From Pempheris klunzingeri (Eukaryota; Chordata; Actinopteri; Acropomatiformes; Pempheridae), in assembly GCF_042242105.1 (NCBI RefSeq), contig NC_092034.1, positions 17,538,644 through 17,602,643 of the forward strand: a stretch of DNA of 64,000 nucleotides. Reading direction: 5' to 3'. The stretch's first letter is position 1, and every line of letters begins with the position of its first letter. The translations under genes and the position numbers were made by a program. Shown piece by piece: positions 30,097-44,000 of this stretch. The notes under the pieces are model-generated. The model ran no database searches and was not told where the DNA came from. It was given only the letters and a program-made list of their open reading frames with translations.

Positions 30097-31804
30097 GCAT
30101 GACCTCACAGGTCCGTCCCAGTTCTCCCAGTTTGACCTTAGCGTACTCGGCTCTGTTCAGTGCCATCTGACAGTCTTTCCTGGCTGAATAAGTGGAACCC
30201 TCGTGTGGCTGACCGGTAGCTACCTGAGGAAAAGACAGAATAAGTGCTTTATTCTGCCACTCACAACAAGATGCACGTTGAATGATTAGATATTTATTGC
30301 AGTATTGGACAATAATGTGTTTTAGTACTGTATGATTTCTTTTAATTAGCAATAAAAGTTAATTAAGAGAAAATGAGAATAAATGAATACAAGAACTAGA
30401 AAACACTTGACGTTTAATTGTCAAGCAGTGCAAAGGTTTTGTTACCTTGAACCTACTGAGATGTTTCATATCAGCTTTCACACCAATATGGAAGGATGGA
30501 TTTAGCAGTGAAAACTCATTACACTGCACTACATGTACAAGCTCTGTTGTTGCAGCAGCGGTCTTTGCGGTTCACAAAAAGTGAAACAAATATTCTGCCA
30601 CTGTGTGCCTGACCTGTGTGAGGTAGCGGATCTGGGCACTCAGTTCGCTCTCCACTCGGTTGACGGAGCTCTGGAACTGGACCAGCTGTCTATCCAGGAG
30701 GCTGGCGTTGTGTTTGTCTTTGGAGAGTTCCAGAACTATGTTACCTGCCAGGGAAGCATTAAACATGTCAGCTTCAGGACCAGACATGACTAACCATGTC
30801 AAAAACTGGTTCCACACTAATATACAATTACGTTAAGCAAACCCACGGTATTTTTAACCCTATGCCCTGTATGTTCATATTTTGGTTTAGACGCCTTAGG
30901 CACACAACAACACCAACACACTGACTGATGGAGGCAGCAGCAGAGCAGCAGCTCCTGTGTGCTGTTCTCTAAAATCCCTGTTTTAGTGAATGTAGTCTGG
31001 TGTGTGTGCAGAAAGCGATAGAACGGCTGTTTGTGGTTAAACCAAAAGGATCTTCCAGGTCTCTCTCTGTAGGGATCCTTTCCATGATGCTGTCACACAC
31101 TTAGAATAACACTCTGAGCCTGTCAGTGGATCAAACAAGCTCTTTTAGTGGACCTACTGTGATCAGGTGCAGGTGCATAACAATTATGATGTAACCCATC
31201 TCACAGCTGTAGGTTGAAGGGACCAACCCAACCAAACTACCACCCACTAGTCACTCTGAACCCAAAGTATATAAAAGTAAGGCCCAGATTTAAGTTAACC
31301 TTTAAATGTGCATTAGTTGTGTTTTTCTGCAAAACAAGCTCTGAACACAAAAAAAGACAAAGAGCAACATTAACATCCATCTCCGTCTCTCTCATTAATC
31401 AAATGCTCACTATTGTTTTAGCTCTGTTTGGCTCTCCACCAACTCCAGAGAAAAGTACCTGGCTCTCCAGCTGTTAGTGCTCCAGTAAATGCCTCACTAG
31501 CTAGTCTCCACCTTTGACCTCACATAGAGTCATTTGATCCACTGGTGATGTAAAGGACTGACCAGTCTGGAGCCCAGGTGTGATCCTGACTGGTGTAACA
31601 TACAAGCAATGATTAAGCGAGATCAGTGAAGTCCTGCTACTGATGCAGGGCAGAGAGTCCACTGGGTGGGCCCGACCTGCAGAGTGTTGGCTGTTAGGGA
31701 GAAACCACGGCACGGCGGTGAAAGGTGTCCTCACCGGCACACTGCAGGATCATCGCTATCTCCTTCTCCACCTCCTCCAGAGCTCGGAGCCGCTCATTAG
31801 CCAT
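30044..31804 (-). CDS. med11: Mediator complex subunit 11, three exons, 126 amino acids with C-terminal polyglutamine
   Basis: Small helical subunit of the Mediator head module, which pairs with MED22 and links RNA polymerase II to transcription factors in the nucleus (known). Exons: 31735-31804, 30614-30744, 30044-30223. The product begins [16 protein letters not shown], continues through [19 protein letters not shown] and [14 protein letters not shown], and then [19 protein letters not shown] with [20 protein letters not shown]. These match the conserved MED11 core in order and spacing. The family normally ends shortly after the RTCE..LE helix; here 12 glutamines and TTT follow before TGA. 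The start is the first ATG before the conserved ANERLRAL block, a few residues shorter than the human N-terminus. It is divergent from pelp1, with the two start codons 197 bases apart. Confidence 0.94.
30056..30091 (-). repeat. (CAG)12 coding repeat at the med11 C-terminus
   Basis: Twelve uninterrupted CAG codons on the minus strand encode polyglutamine directly after the conserved final helix and before three threonine codons and the stop. A pure CAG run is length-unstable by slippage. Confidence 0.95.
31065..31172. repeat. dispersed repeat copy B in med11 intron 1
   Basis: Second copy of the repeat at 27011-27100, same orientation, with an additional roughly 21-base 'gagcctgtcagtggatcaaa' segment. 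Both copies lie in introns. Confidence 0.75.
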
Positions 31805-32001
31805 GAGCGCGCGGGAGCAGAGCCAGTCCGGATCACGCGGGCGTACGCAGGCAGGAGGGAATCTGAATCTGCTCGACCCGATCCAGCTCTACGAGGCTGC
31901 GGGGTGAAGCGCGAGCGGCCGGAGCTCAGACAACAAAGAGCCCACGAAGACGACGTCACGCGCGTCGCACACTGGTGACGTTCGCTCGGCGGAGAGGCAA
32001 G
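31805..32001. promoter_or_regulatory. med11/pelp1 divergent promoter
   Basis: Only 197 bases separate the med11 ATG (minus) and the pelp1 ATG (plus). The segment is CpG-rich and has no TATA box. It holds two CRE/ATF-type sites facing each other: GACGTCAC at 31952-31959 and GTGACGTT at 31975-31982, with a CGCGCG-like core between them. This layout is typical of housekeeping bidirectional promoters. Factor binding is inferred from the motif only. Confidence 0.7.
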
Positions 32002-35000
32002 ATGGCTACATCAGCTTGGCTGCGTGCTCCGTCTGCTATGCGACTAACGGAGGGCTTGGTGTCGGTTCTAAAAGAACAGCGTCCAGAGTATCTGCCCGCT
32101 CTGTTGGCGAGCTACAGGGAACATGGCGTGTTCCCGACACAGGTAGAGTCCGGCCCAGAGAGGCACGTTAGCTTGGAGGCTAGTTACCTGTGCGGCTGTA
32201 GCCGCCGCAGCAGCTCCTGCCGCAGGCTTTGTCGTGGGCAGAGCTGACATGTGGAGATGCGGGACGGGCTGGTAGCGTCACTGTGGCTGGTAGAACTGTT
32301 CCACCTCCACTGTGTGTTAACGCTGTGCTTCTTTGTAGGGCGTCAGCGCCGTCGCGGGTCTCGTGGGGTTCAGCAATGCCAAACTGGCCGCGAGCAAGAC
32401 CAGGTAAGAGGAGGCTGTGTGTCCGCAGCGAGCACCGGCAGCATGTCATTGTCCCCCCCGGTGCTGCCTGCCCGTCTCTATCCAGCTCTCCTTTGGGCCA
32501 AAGGGCTAAAGTATTTAATGTCAAGGACCCTGACAGGAGCATGTGTGGCCTCTGGAGGAGACACAGGTGAAGAACGAACCACTGCAGTCCTCCCACTGTC
32601 ACGGTCCACACAGCAGGGTGTTCAGGAGCATGTAGTGTCTGTCATCATGTTTCCACAGGCTTTAATGTTCTGCTCAGGTAGAGCTGCTAGTTTTTCACCA
32701 GGACTAGGCAACTAGTTTGACAATCAACTAATGTTTTCAAGCTAAAACTACCAAAATGGGATTGTTCCAGATTATCACATGCTCTTTTCTTGGTCTTGCA
32801 TCTTAATATAAAGAGTATTTGGGGTTTTGGACTATTTTCCAGGACATCTGATGAGGGCACCTTGGGCTCTAGGATATAGTGTGTTTTCCCACTGTTTTGT
32901 AATATTTCATAGACCAAACAATTCATTAATTACTCTTCACAGGTAAAATAGCAGATTAACCGTTGACAAAAGCGATCATGAGATGCAGCCCTACTTAGCG
33001 GTATCCCGTTTATGCATCTGGATCCTGCGGCATGTAAAGAGCTCATCTAGGTTGCTCATCACTAACCGCCACGGCGCCTGAATGTTCTCAATGTCCTGCA
33101 AAATCTTGACACTGACATACCAGAGACAAATTGTTAGTTTCGTCAGTGTCATGAACATTAATATATTATCAGGTGACTAAAAGATGTATAAGATATTATT
33201 AGAATCATCTCTCTTGAATATGACCAGACAAGGTTACACGGTTCATTTATTTGTCATTCTATAACACGGGTTATGAGGTGTGAGTGCTTCACACTCATAT
33301 CCTGACTACCGTTTACAGCTTCAGACTAAACTCTGGTTCTTAATCACCATTTTAAAACCTGTGTTGTATCTTTAATACCATAGTGAGTTAGGCTAGTCCA
33401 AGCCTGGCTGTAGTCGACAGGACATTTCGGACTACTGCATGTACTGCAGTATAGTGTGTGTGTGTGTGTGTTTTTGCCCAGGTTTGAGGGGCTCTGCCTG
33501 CTCTCCATGCTGGTTAAGGACAGCTCCAGTGAGTTGTTCCAGCAGCACTGCCTCTCCTGGCTGCGCTCCCTGCAGCAGGTCATACAGGTATGATGCACAC
33601 ACACACATTCACACGCATACACACTGTTGTCTCAGCGTGCCACTTCTATAAAACCTGAATAATGACTAACTGGAAGAGCCCAGTGCCCTCCTTTTTATTC
33701 TCTCTCTCCTGTGTGTTGATGCCGTGCTGTAGTCTCAGGCTCCAGTTCAGACCGTCCAGCTGGCGGTGAACATTCTGAAGGACCTGCTGCAGTACTCGTC
33801 CCAGCTAGCAGAGCTGGCCAGGGAGGTGGGCCTCAACTCCATCCTGGGCATCCTTACGTCTCTGCTGGGCCTTAAGATAGAGGTGAGCAGACAGGACAGG
33901 ACCTTTTAGGTAGCCAGGGCCACTTTATAAAATGACACACCAGGAATGCATTTAAAGCAATGTCTCCTGCCCCATGTGGGTTCTTGAAGCCATTTCAAGC
34001 CATTATTTGTGGTGTTCCTGCATTGGACTGTTGATGGAGGGGGCGGCAGTTGTCTGCTACAGGGTCTACAGGATGTTTTCACTGGGAGTGCCAACGTCAA
34101 TCATTTTTAGTGACCTTAATTGATGACACTATTGACAACTGATCATGTAAATCACTTCTTGTATATCACAGTAATGTATAACAGTAATTGTGGGGTTCAG
34201 ACAGTTCATCAGACAGATTCAGCATTCTAAAGAAAAGCGTCTTTGTTTTCTTTGTCTGACATTTAAATGACTAAATGATCAGTTGATTAAACAAAAGTCA
34301 AGGGATTGATTGACTCCAAAGAAAATGATCCGTTGTTGCAGGACTAATGCTAACCCGCTGAACCGCTGCTAACAGCCACCTTCTCTGTGTGTGTCTCCCC
34401 CCCCCCAACCCCCCGTGTGGTCTCAGTGTGAGCTGGCAGCCATGGAGGGGATGACCGCCTGTATGACTTACTACCCCCGAGCCTGTGGATCGCTCAGGGT
34501 ACGGTACACTGATGGACAGATGAGACAAAGAAGACAGGAGTCAGAGAGTTGTTTCTCCATGTAGAACTTTGGCTTATGTTGGTTGTAAATAACTTTTGGA
34601 TTATACATATTTCACTTCACTTCAGTTGTTTGAGTAGAAAACAACTGAAAAACCTGAGCTTTTTTTTTCCCTTACAGGACAAACTAGGGGCCTATTTCCT
34701 CTCCAAAATGGACAGCACAAACAAGAAAACGCAAGAGGTTTGTAATTTACTAAATTATCTCGAAATTATTTCAGAATATTTAGGGATGTCACTTTGGAGC
34801 CTGTTATGTTTTTTTTACTGGACCTGGTTTATGTGCAGAGCAAACATCAAATGTCAAGCTCCTGTTTTAACAGTCTTTATCCCACTCTGTCTCGTGTCAT
34901 CCTGTCAGATGGCTTGTCAGTGTTATGGTCGCCTGCCCTGCCTGGGTGGCCTGTTGGACCGAGGGGTGGGTGCTGGCAGAGCTGAAGGCTGGACCAATCA

Positions 35001-38000
35001 GATTCACTGCCTACTGGCCTCAGCCAATGGCCTGCTGGCTCAAATCTACCAGGGCTCAGAAACAGGTACACTTTTCTGTCTGTGATGGTTCAATGTTTCT
35101 GTAGAGCTAGGGTTCAGTTTGTCCCAGAACTGGACTCAGAGGTGATCTCTTTCTCTCTCTACATATATTTTCAGAGAGGTGGAGTGGGTAAGCTGTGGTC
35201 CGCACAAACTGAAACTTAAGTTGTTGCTAAAACTAAACTAAACTTGCCATTTATTCCATTGTGGTTGTTTGCTAAATAAAAACGGCACACAGAACACTTG
35301 TCGGGCAGCAGGCACACTCAGAATCCATAGCACACACTAGTGACATTTGAATCCTCCAGTGGGACACACTCAACAGTGCGTCACAGATATCGAGCATGTA
35401 TGATATGACGGGGACATGTGTTGTTAGTAATAGTAGACAGCCTTAATATTCCACCTAAGCCCAGGAGTAGTTTGGATTGTCAGATTTGGCTGTATGAGGT
35501 AACACGTTAGTTCAGGTCCGAAGTCGCACAAAAACACCAACAAACTAACCGACTGTGGCAATGGACCAGCTCCTGCCTGCTTCTCCAAACTGGGGGTGTG
35601 CCAAACGCCATCCACTCTAGGTAATACACTGACTATGGATAACTACTTCATACAATCTTGCTTCAAAAGAAATCCAAACTATCCCTTTAAGCCCGTCTGA
35701 GATCAGTCACCCGATGACATATTAGTTTAAATGGTCCAGTGATTAAGCATTGTACATCTGCAAAGTTGAGGGACTTCAAGAGAAAGATGAATAAAAGAGT
35801 GATTAAAACGGAAGCAGCAGAGGTAGAGATGGGTTCCATAGTGTGAGAGGAAATCCACTAACACTGCACACCAGTCTGAGCCCAAGCTGAGATAACAGCA
35901 CTATGGCATCATCCCACACTTACCTAAGCTCCTGCAGAGCAAACAAAGAATAGGTTTTCACAGGTTTACATGACCTAACATTGACTTTTATGGATAAATT
36001 GATGGAGTGCCCCTTTTAACTTTGATTTACTAAGCCTGGTCCTAACAGCTAAGTTAGGACCACTGATCCACTGCCCTGTGGACAGCCTACAGACGGTGGC
36101 AACGCTGTGCTGTGTTGAAATAGATCTCTCATGCAGGTTTGAAATCTGCCGTCACTGTAAATGTCTAATTCGTTGCTTCTCTCTCTCATTGCTCTCTCCC
36201 ATCTAAATCCCTGCTCCTTGTCTATATATGAGGCCTAAGACTTATGACTGGTCGTAGTTAGGGGGCGGGTTACGCCTGGATGATGCAACCAGCACCACTA
36301 TTAGGTCAGACTTAGAACACCAAGACACAACGGGCTAGTTTAGGACCAGGCATTAGCCCTGCTGGTGTGACCGGCATACAGAGCAGCCTCATTAGCTACA
36401 AAGACAATGTTTGCTCCCTGAATAGGTTAGCCCATTCACTCAGCTGGCATGAATATGAGATGCTTTACTATTTGAAGATGCTGTCTGTAGTTATCAGCAT
36501 CGCCTCAACATGTTGGCTTGGTTGAGCGTGATTGTACATGTGTATTGTACTCTGATGACGCAGTTTGTTAAGAAGCTCTTATTGTGACAGATGGAACGGT
36601 GCAATATGAAGGTCCAGGGGTGGAGCTGGCCTTTCCTCATCTCGACCAATCAGATCCTCTGCTGCTGCTGCAGCTCCAGCACAGATACACAGCTGTCTGC
36701 CTGGCACTCAAACACACACTCAGGTACAACTCTCACACACGACTTCAAAGGAAAATCCATCTTTTAAAGGGTTTACCCAAATCACACAAAAGTCCTTATC
36801 TCCTTAAAGTGGTCAGAGATGGACAGTATTTTAATGAAATGTATGTAAATGCATATTGTAAGTGACAGAAAAAATATCATTCGTAACAAAATATTTGAAG
36901 AGCTTATACTTGAGTATTTGAAACACTGAAAATATATTAAATTAAATATTGAATGTCATTTTCAAATAAGGCACATTTTTATCCCCAGGGTTAAACTGTA
37001 GCCTAATCAGTCTTTGGCTGAAGTGAATCAGGTGACCTGTCCTGTTGGGTCCAACATTGCTGTCCAAATACAGCTAAAAATCTATGTTGGTGAATAAGGT
37101 AAATGAGCCATGACGGCTCCAGACAGTGCCCCTCCCTGCAGTACTCCATAGTGGGGGCAGCCTTGCGCTGTGCAGTGTCAATTTAGGAATTGCACTGGAG
37201 TCTAAACAAGACGAAATATTGATGACATATTATTTCTTGTTCTCTTTACTTTTACAAGAGCTCACATTCCTTCAAGTCGTCTTAAGGACACTTTCTGAAC
37301 CAAAGTACTGTATTTAGTTACAGTACATTTAATGACTTTTCCCCTTTGTAGCAAGCTCCGAAGGATCTAAACCAAAAATCCCCAAACAGAAGTGATAGCA
37401 GGTTTGTTCAGAAGACAGTTCCAGGATGACATTTATGTATTTAAACTGCCTCTCTGTTCATCAGGGTGGATCCCGCCTCAGCTGTCCGGCTGCCCGTCAG
37501 GCCAGTACTTAACCTCGTGTGCCGAGCCCTCGCTGTCAGCGCCAAGAGCATAGTGAGCACACACACACACACACACACTCACTCACTCACTCTCTCTCTC
37601 TCTCGGATGCGTTTTTTTTTTTTCCAAATCACATTTTGGACATACAGATGTTAAGAAGATGGAGGCGGTGCCACTAGTCAAGCAGCAAAATCCACCATGT
37701 AAGCTCCACTTTTTTCACATTAAAACAAACAATATTGATTGTGTGTGTATCTGTGTGTGTGTGTGTCAGAATTTAACAGGAGATGGAAGTGTGAGGTTGC
37801 TGGTCTTGCCCATCATACATACCAATACACTGGAGGTCTTATCAGCTGTCATCACAGCGTGAGTACTGACGTGCATGCATCACACAGGCATACTGACGGT
37901 GTTTTGAGTCCATGGACATGTGCAGTATATTATATTATCTATATATAATAGTTGAATGATACTGGAGACTACATGACATTACAGTTTAAACATGTTGATG

Positions 38001-41000
38001 GCTGTGTGGACACCGTGTGTGTTACAGTGTACGTAGCAGCATGGTTCAGTATGCTGCTGTGCTACAAAGGCTGTTCTCTCAAACCCTGTGCGCCTGGACG
38101 CCTCCTCCTGAAGTCGGCGTGGGACAACAGAGAGCTTACAGGTAACTGCAGGACTATCAACCTGCTCGGAGCACAGCTTTAAAGGCTGACAAGTCAAGCA
38201 GTAACATTCCTCTTATTAGCTGTTTAATAATTAGGTGACACCGAGATACAGTTCCTCATTAGGGTGTTTTTTAATTTTGTATGTATTTTTTGATACAGAG
38301 AATACAAACTCAGTTGTTAAGGGTCTGGAAGAAGGTTAAAGGTCTTTCTATGTCTATGGCCCAGCTTGTTTGAGAAATAAGCAGAGTATGGGAGGGAGCA
38401 GCAGCACTGTGGATGATGTGGTTAATGATTTTGACTTGTCTCTCCCTCCTCCCACAGCTCGGTGCGGGTATCGGTGTACAGAGCCTTAGAACTGTGGGTC
38501 CAGGTTGCTGGAGCCTCTGCTAGCATACTTCAGGGAAGCCCGGGCCACTCTGAGCTCCTATTTAGCCACCTGCTGGGTGACCTCACACCAGGGGCGGAGT
38601 CTGTCAAGGTTAGTTTGAGTTGCAGTCAGATTGAATGTACGTAAGCACCATGTATTCTTCTGTAAAAATGCCTAGTTTTATATTTGAAGCTCACAGGAAC
38701 CCGTAGTTTGCAGGAGCAAGTGTCTTTAGTTTGTGCTTTCATCCTATGTCAATGCAGCAGCACATATGCATTGTCTCAAGCCCCCCTCTGTCCTTCTGTG
38801 TTGTCCTGTCCTCCAGCTCCGGGCGGGTCTGTCAGCAGATGTGGTTCCTGGAGGGAAGCCTGGCCCGAGGAGGACAAAGTCATTGATCATAGCAGACACA
38901 GTTGGGCCGTCACTCCAAAGAAAAGGAGATCTCCTGGCTAATCAGGACACTTGCCTTTCAGCCCTCAGGGGTGAGACACTGCTTCAGCTGGACTGTATCC
39001 TGTAGAACAGCCTTGTGGTTTTTTACTGGTCAGCTGGTCTTCTATAAGTTTGACAGATATTTTTCTTCTTCACAGCAATGAGACAGATCATACTAACCAG
39101 TGGGACACTGCTAAAGGATGACATACACAAGGTAAATGCAGCTGAAAACATGCAGTACCATAACATGGTACAGCATAGTACAGCAGCAGATGTCAGTGAA
39201 CACACAGCAGAGAGTAGAACTAACCAGTTCAATTGGCCGCTGCAGTAACTGACTGGAATCAAAGCCTGTACACTGACTGGGATCATGTTGTTAGTTTCAA
39301 AGGTTTCCCATTGACAAAGTGTTCTTAGACAGAATGTTGAGACAAGATGATATCGCAGAATGGACATGTTCGTTGTCTTTTTTCAGTCACTGTGGCTTTC
39401 TGTTCTGTCCTGATTGTCTCACAGCGTCTCCACGATGTGGTGCTGCCGCTCTGCGTGCGTCTACAGCAGCAACAGTCCAGCAGCAGCATCTCATGTGAGC
39501 CTGCAGGGGGCATCAGTGGGCAGTACAGCAGTGCCCTCACCAGACGGGAACTGTACAGGTAGGGCTGCTCTCACGTCAAAGCTTTGTGGGTATTACTTTT
39601 AAAGCAATCAAAATAGTGTTTATTAAATCAGTTAGTTAGTTGATATGGTTAATAAAGTAAGGAAATTAAGTTTGTTTACATAATTAAGTTATTAACATAC
39701 CAACCCTCATGTTTGTTTTCCAGTGCATTTGAGTGTATCTCTGCCATAGGTGAAACTTGTTCCAGCAAAACACAACAGAATGAAATCGTAATTGTTATTT
39801 CTCTAATTAAGTCACTGCTGACATCGTGCCAGAATTCAGCCGTTCCTTTCACATGATATGATTTTACTGTGCGCCGGTCTGCCAGCTGTGCATTAGATAA
39901 TGTTTAGTGTGTAGTGTCATGTTTGACTTCAATGTTGAAGCAAAGATGAGAAAAATGAAGGCTGCTGTTTAGTGCTGTGCAAATGGCTTCATATTGGTGT
40001 TGTGTTTATGTGGATTTTCAGGACATTGCTGGCTCTGGTCCTGGTCCCGTCACCCTGCTGGCCTCCACCTCTGACCTGTGCCGTGTCCATCCTCAGCAAC
40101 GGCCGCTCTGACCGCAACCTCAAGGTGACTGCTGTGGGAGGGAGGGATTGTGGAAAAGTGTAGGAGGGAGACGTTGCTGAGTGGTCCAGGTGTAGAATCC
40201 TGTCTATTAGAGGCTGCTGTGCAGAGTCTTGGTGTCTGATTCAGTTGCGATATCGTGATAAAAGATAAAGTAAGGTAAACATTACAGTTTTGCCGTTCAC
40301 GTTACATTATGGGTCTTTGGGTCTTTTTCCCTTAATTTGCCAGCTATGAGATGTAACAAAGGTCCCTGGCTGTGACACTGAAGGTGTGGTCATGTGGTAT
40401 GTGCCTTAACCATCAAGCTGCTAAGGTGCCAATGTGGTAGTAAAAGGCTGAGCCCTTTGTGTTTCCATCCCTATTGAGTCATTGTAGTGGTCTCAGTGAA
40501 ATATATGATCAGGCAGGGTTTCTCCCACAGTGCTGTTTTCATGAGACATATTAAACTGCTGGTAACCATAGCAACAGCACTTCTCCTTCATTCTAAGGTT
40601 AACTGACGTAACCATGAGTTCAATTGACTACAACTAAAAATGGATGATGACTTTAACATAGTTGTGTTATAGTAGCAAGGGCTGAACAATTACTGGAAAT
40701 ATTGAAATCAGAATATGGTGCAATGTCATATAATAACTGTCAGGAGCTGCAGTGTTTTGATAAAGGTAAACTGTGACGACATACCTTTTATGAACAAAGC
40801 ATTGTGGGGCTGCAGGGATGCCCCAGGCCCCACATTTTATTCTCCAGAAGTAAGGAACCACATTTGTGGGGTACAGACACATTATCATTGATTTTATATT
40901 TATATCAGTGAAAAATTATTGAAATGCAAAACTTAATATTCCTACTAAAATTGGAACTCATTATTAAAATATCTGTCACTGTTACAATAGTGTGCAAAAT

Positions 41001-44000
41001 CTAATTATGGTTAATTTTTCCTTTATTCAAAATTAAGGATTGGAGAGAGACAGACAGACAATATGGTAACAGTGAAAAACATGACAATAGTTAATATATG
41101 AATAATAGCACGACTAATACTGGTAAAAAGTGGCGGTGGCTGATGAACTGAAAAGCACAGAAAGGTTCCGGGGAAGATACCAAGTTAGTCAGAAGCCAGT
41201 GAAGAGAAGCCAGTACAGGAGAAATATGGTCTCTTCTCTTAGTTCTCGTCAGAACAGGAGCAGCAGCATTCTGGTCCAGCTGGAGAGTCTTTAAGGACTT
41301 ATTAAGGAGTTACAATAGTCCAACCTAGAAGTGACAAATGCATGGACTAATTTTTCTGTATCATCTATAGACAGGATGGGCCTGATTTTAGTAATATTAC
41401 ATAGATGGAAAAAGGCAGTTCTAGAAATCTGTTTAATGTGGGAGTTAAAGGACAAATCTTGATCTATGGTAACTCCCAGATTCCTCACAGTGGAGCTGGA
41501 GGCCAGAGTAATGCCATCCAGGGTATATATGTTGTTAGAAAAGGGGTGTTTGGGGCAGAGCAGAATAACTTCAGTTTTGTCTGAGTTTAGCAGCAGAAAG
41601 TTGCTGCTCATCCAGGACTTTATGTCCTTAAGGCAGACTTGGAGTTTAGTCAACTGATTGGATTCATCTGGCTTTATTGATAAGAATAATTGGGTATCAT
41701 CTGCATAACAGTGGAAATTAATGGAGTGCTTCCTGATAATATTACCCAGAGGAAGCATATATAAGATAACTTCAGTTATGGACAGAGGATTCATTGTTAA
41801 CGTGTACAAACTGAAATCGATCTGATAAATAGGACTTAAACCAGCTTAATGCAGTTCCTTTTATACCAATGAACTGTTCCAGTCTCTGTAACAGGATGTG
41901 ATGGTCAATGGTGTCGAAAGCAGCACCAGGACAGAGAGAAGTCCTCTGTCTGATGCCATAAGGAGGTGGTTTGTAACCTTCACCAGTGCTGTCTCTGTGC
42001 TATGGTTCGCTCTAAAACCTGACTGAAAATCCTCAAATAGACTATTGGAATTTAGAAAATTACACAGCTGATTAGCTACGACTTTCTCCAGGATCTTGGA
42101 GAGAAAGGGAAGGTTGGATAAAGGCCTATAGTTAGCTAATACATCAAGAGTAGGTCGTTGCTACTGAGCTCTAAAGGATCACAAGGATCAGTGGAGTTCT
42201 GGCTCTTTGTCAGCCTGGCTAACGTGCTAGAAATCTAGGGCTGTTTTTAATTTTCTTCTGTTAATAAGGAGTAATAGGCTGCTCTGGCATTACAGAGGGC
42301 CTTTCTATAGGTTTTCAGACTGTCTTGCCAGATTAAGTGTGATTCTTCTAATTTGGTGGCATGCCAAGTTCTCATGAATTTTGCTTAAGTTTGCAGGTCT
42401 GGAAATTATACCAAGGAGCTTGTCTCTTTCCTTTAATTACACGATAAGCCAGAACAAGGTCAAGAATGTGGTTATAACAATGAGTGGGTTCATTTACACT
42501 CTGGGAGAAGCCAATTGAGTCCAAAAGCAGAGCTCAGACCATCATTATCATCGTCCACATGAATATTAAAGTCACCTACTATAATCACTTTGTCCACACT
42601 AAGGACTAAGTCTGACAGAAACTCTGAGAATTCAGTTAGGAACCCAGAGTACGGACCAGGAGGGCGGTACACTGTAACTAATAAGACTTTCAAATGAATT
42701 ATAGTTGAGTTTAGGTCTGGGCTTGATTAATAAGCTAGAGTTGAAAACGGCTGCAGCTCCACCTCCTCGTCCAGAGTCTGGAGGAATATGAGTATTAATA
42801 TAATATGGGAGGAGTGGCCTCATTAAGGCTAACATACTCCTCAGGACGTAGCCAGGTTTCAGTCAGACACAATGAATCAATATGATGCTCTGATATCAGA
42901 TCATTTACTAAAACACCTTTGGATGGCAGAGAGCTGATGTTTGAAAGCTTTGGGACTAAAACTAGCCAACTGTCTGTGCTGTTCTTCCCCCTCAGGTCTC
43001 TACATTCTGCACTGAGGCTCTGACTATGTGTAACTCCTTACTCCACCCCCGCACTCCCTCCATCGCCCTACCCTTACCACCCCTCTCCCTGAAACCCACC
43101 TCCACTGCACCAGTCCTCCCCTCCTCCCAGGGACCTAACCCTGGACTCACTTTGCCAACCCTCCTAGGAGGCCCTGCTCCTGGCCCCCCCTTTTCCACCC
43201 GCCACTCCCTCGGCCTGGGCCCAGCTTCCCTTCTGGGTTCTCTGGAGAACCATCTCTCCCTGGTTCCAGGACTTCCGGGCCAGGCCCCCACCCCTGGAGA
43301 CATGATCCTGTCTCCGCACACACACCACCAGCAGGACCCTGCTGGGCTGGGCCCCCCAGAGGGGCAGAGACCTGTGTTTGTCCGCTATGACAGAGAGGAA
43401 GCTGAGGATGTGGAGATCTCTTTGGCCAGCGACTCGGACGATAGCGTGGTTATTGTCCCCCCCGGGATGCTTAACATGGAGAACCCGCAAGATGAGACGG
43501 CAGCAGCAAACTCTCAGAATATGGCCTCTGCTACACCAGGGGGCACAGCAGCCACACTACCGGGGGGAGAGGCCGTCACCCTGGTTCCCACCACAGCGAC
43601 AACCACTGCTTTAGATGGGGTCTCGCTCCCTAACGACCTCGCCACCTCCTCCCCCCTACTCACCACCTCCACCACTCCTATCAACTCCTTCCCTCCTTCC
43701 AGCGCCTCTGTGGTCTCCCTGGTTCCACCTCTGAACTCCAGCACACTCACAGCTCCATCTGGTGGTCTGGGGGACTCGATGCCAGGAAGGCCCCAGCTCC
43801 AGCAGATGCTGATGCAGCCCTCCACGCCGGGCCAGCCCAGCTCCATGGGTCTACCACTCCAGATGCATCAGCTGCAGAATCAGCTGAACCAGCAGGGACG
43901 GCACCTCCACCAGCACCAACCACCGCCTGCCAGCAACGAAGACTCTGGCGTCATCAACATCAACAGCACCGACGATGAGGAGGAAGAGGAGGAGGACATA

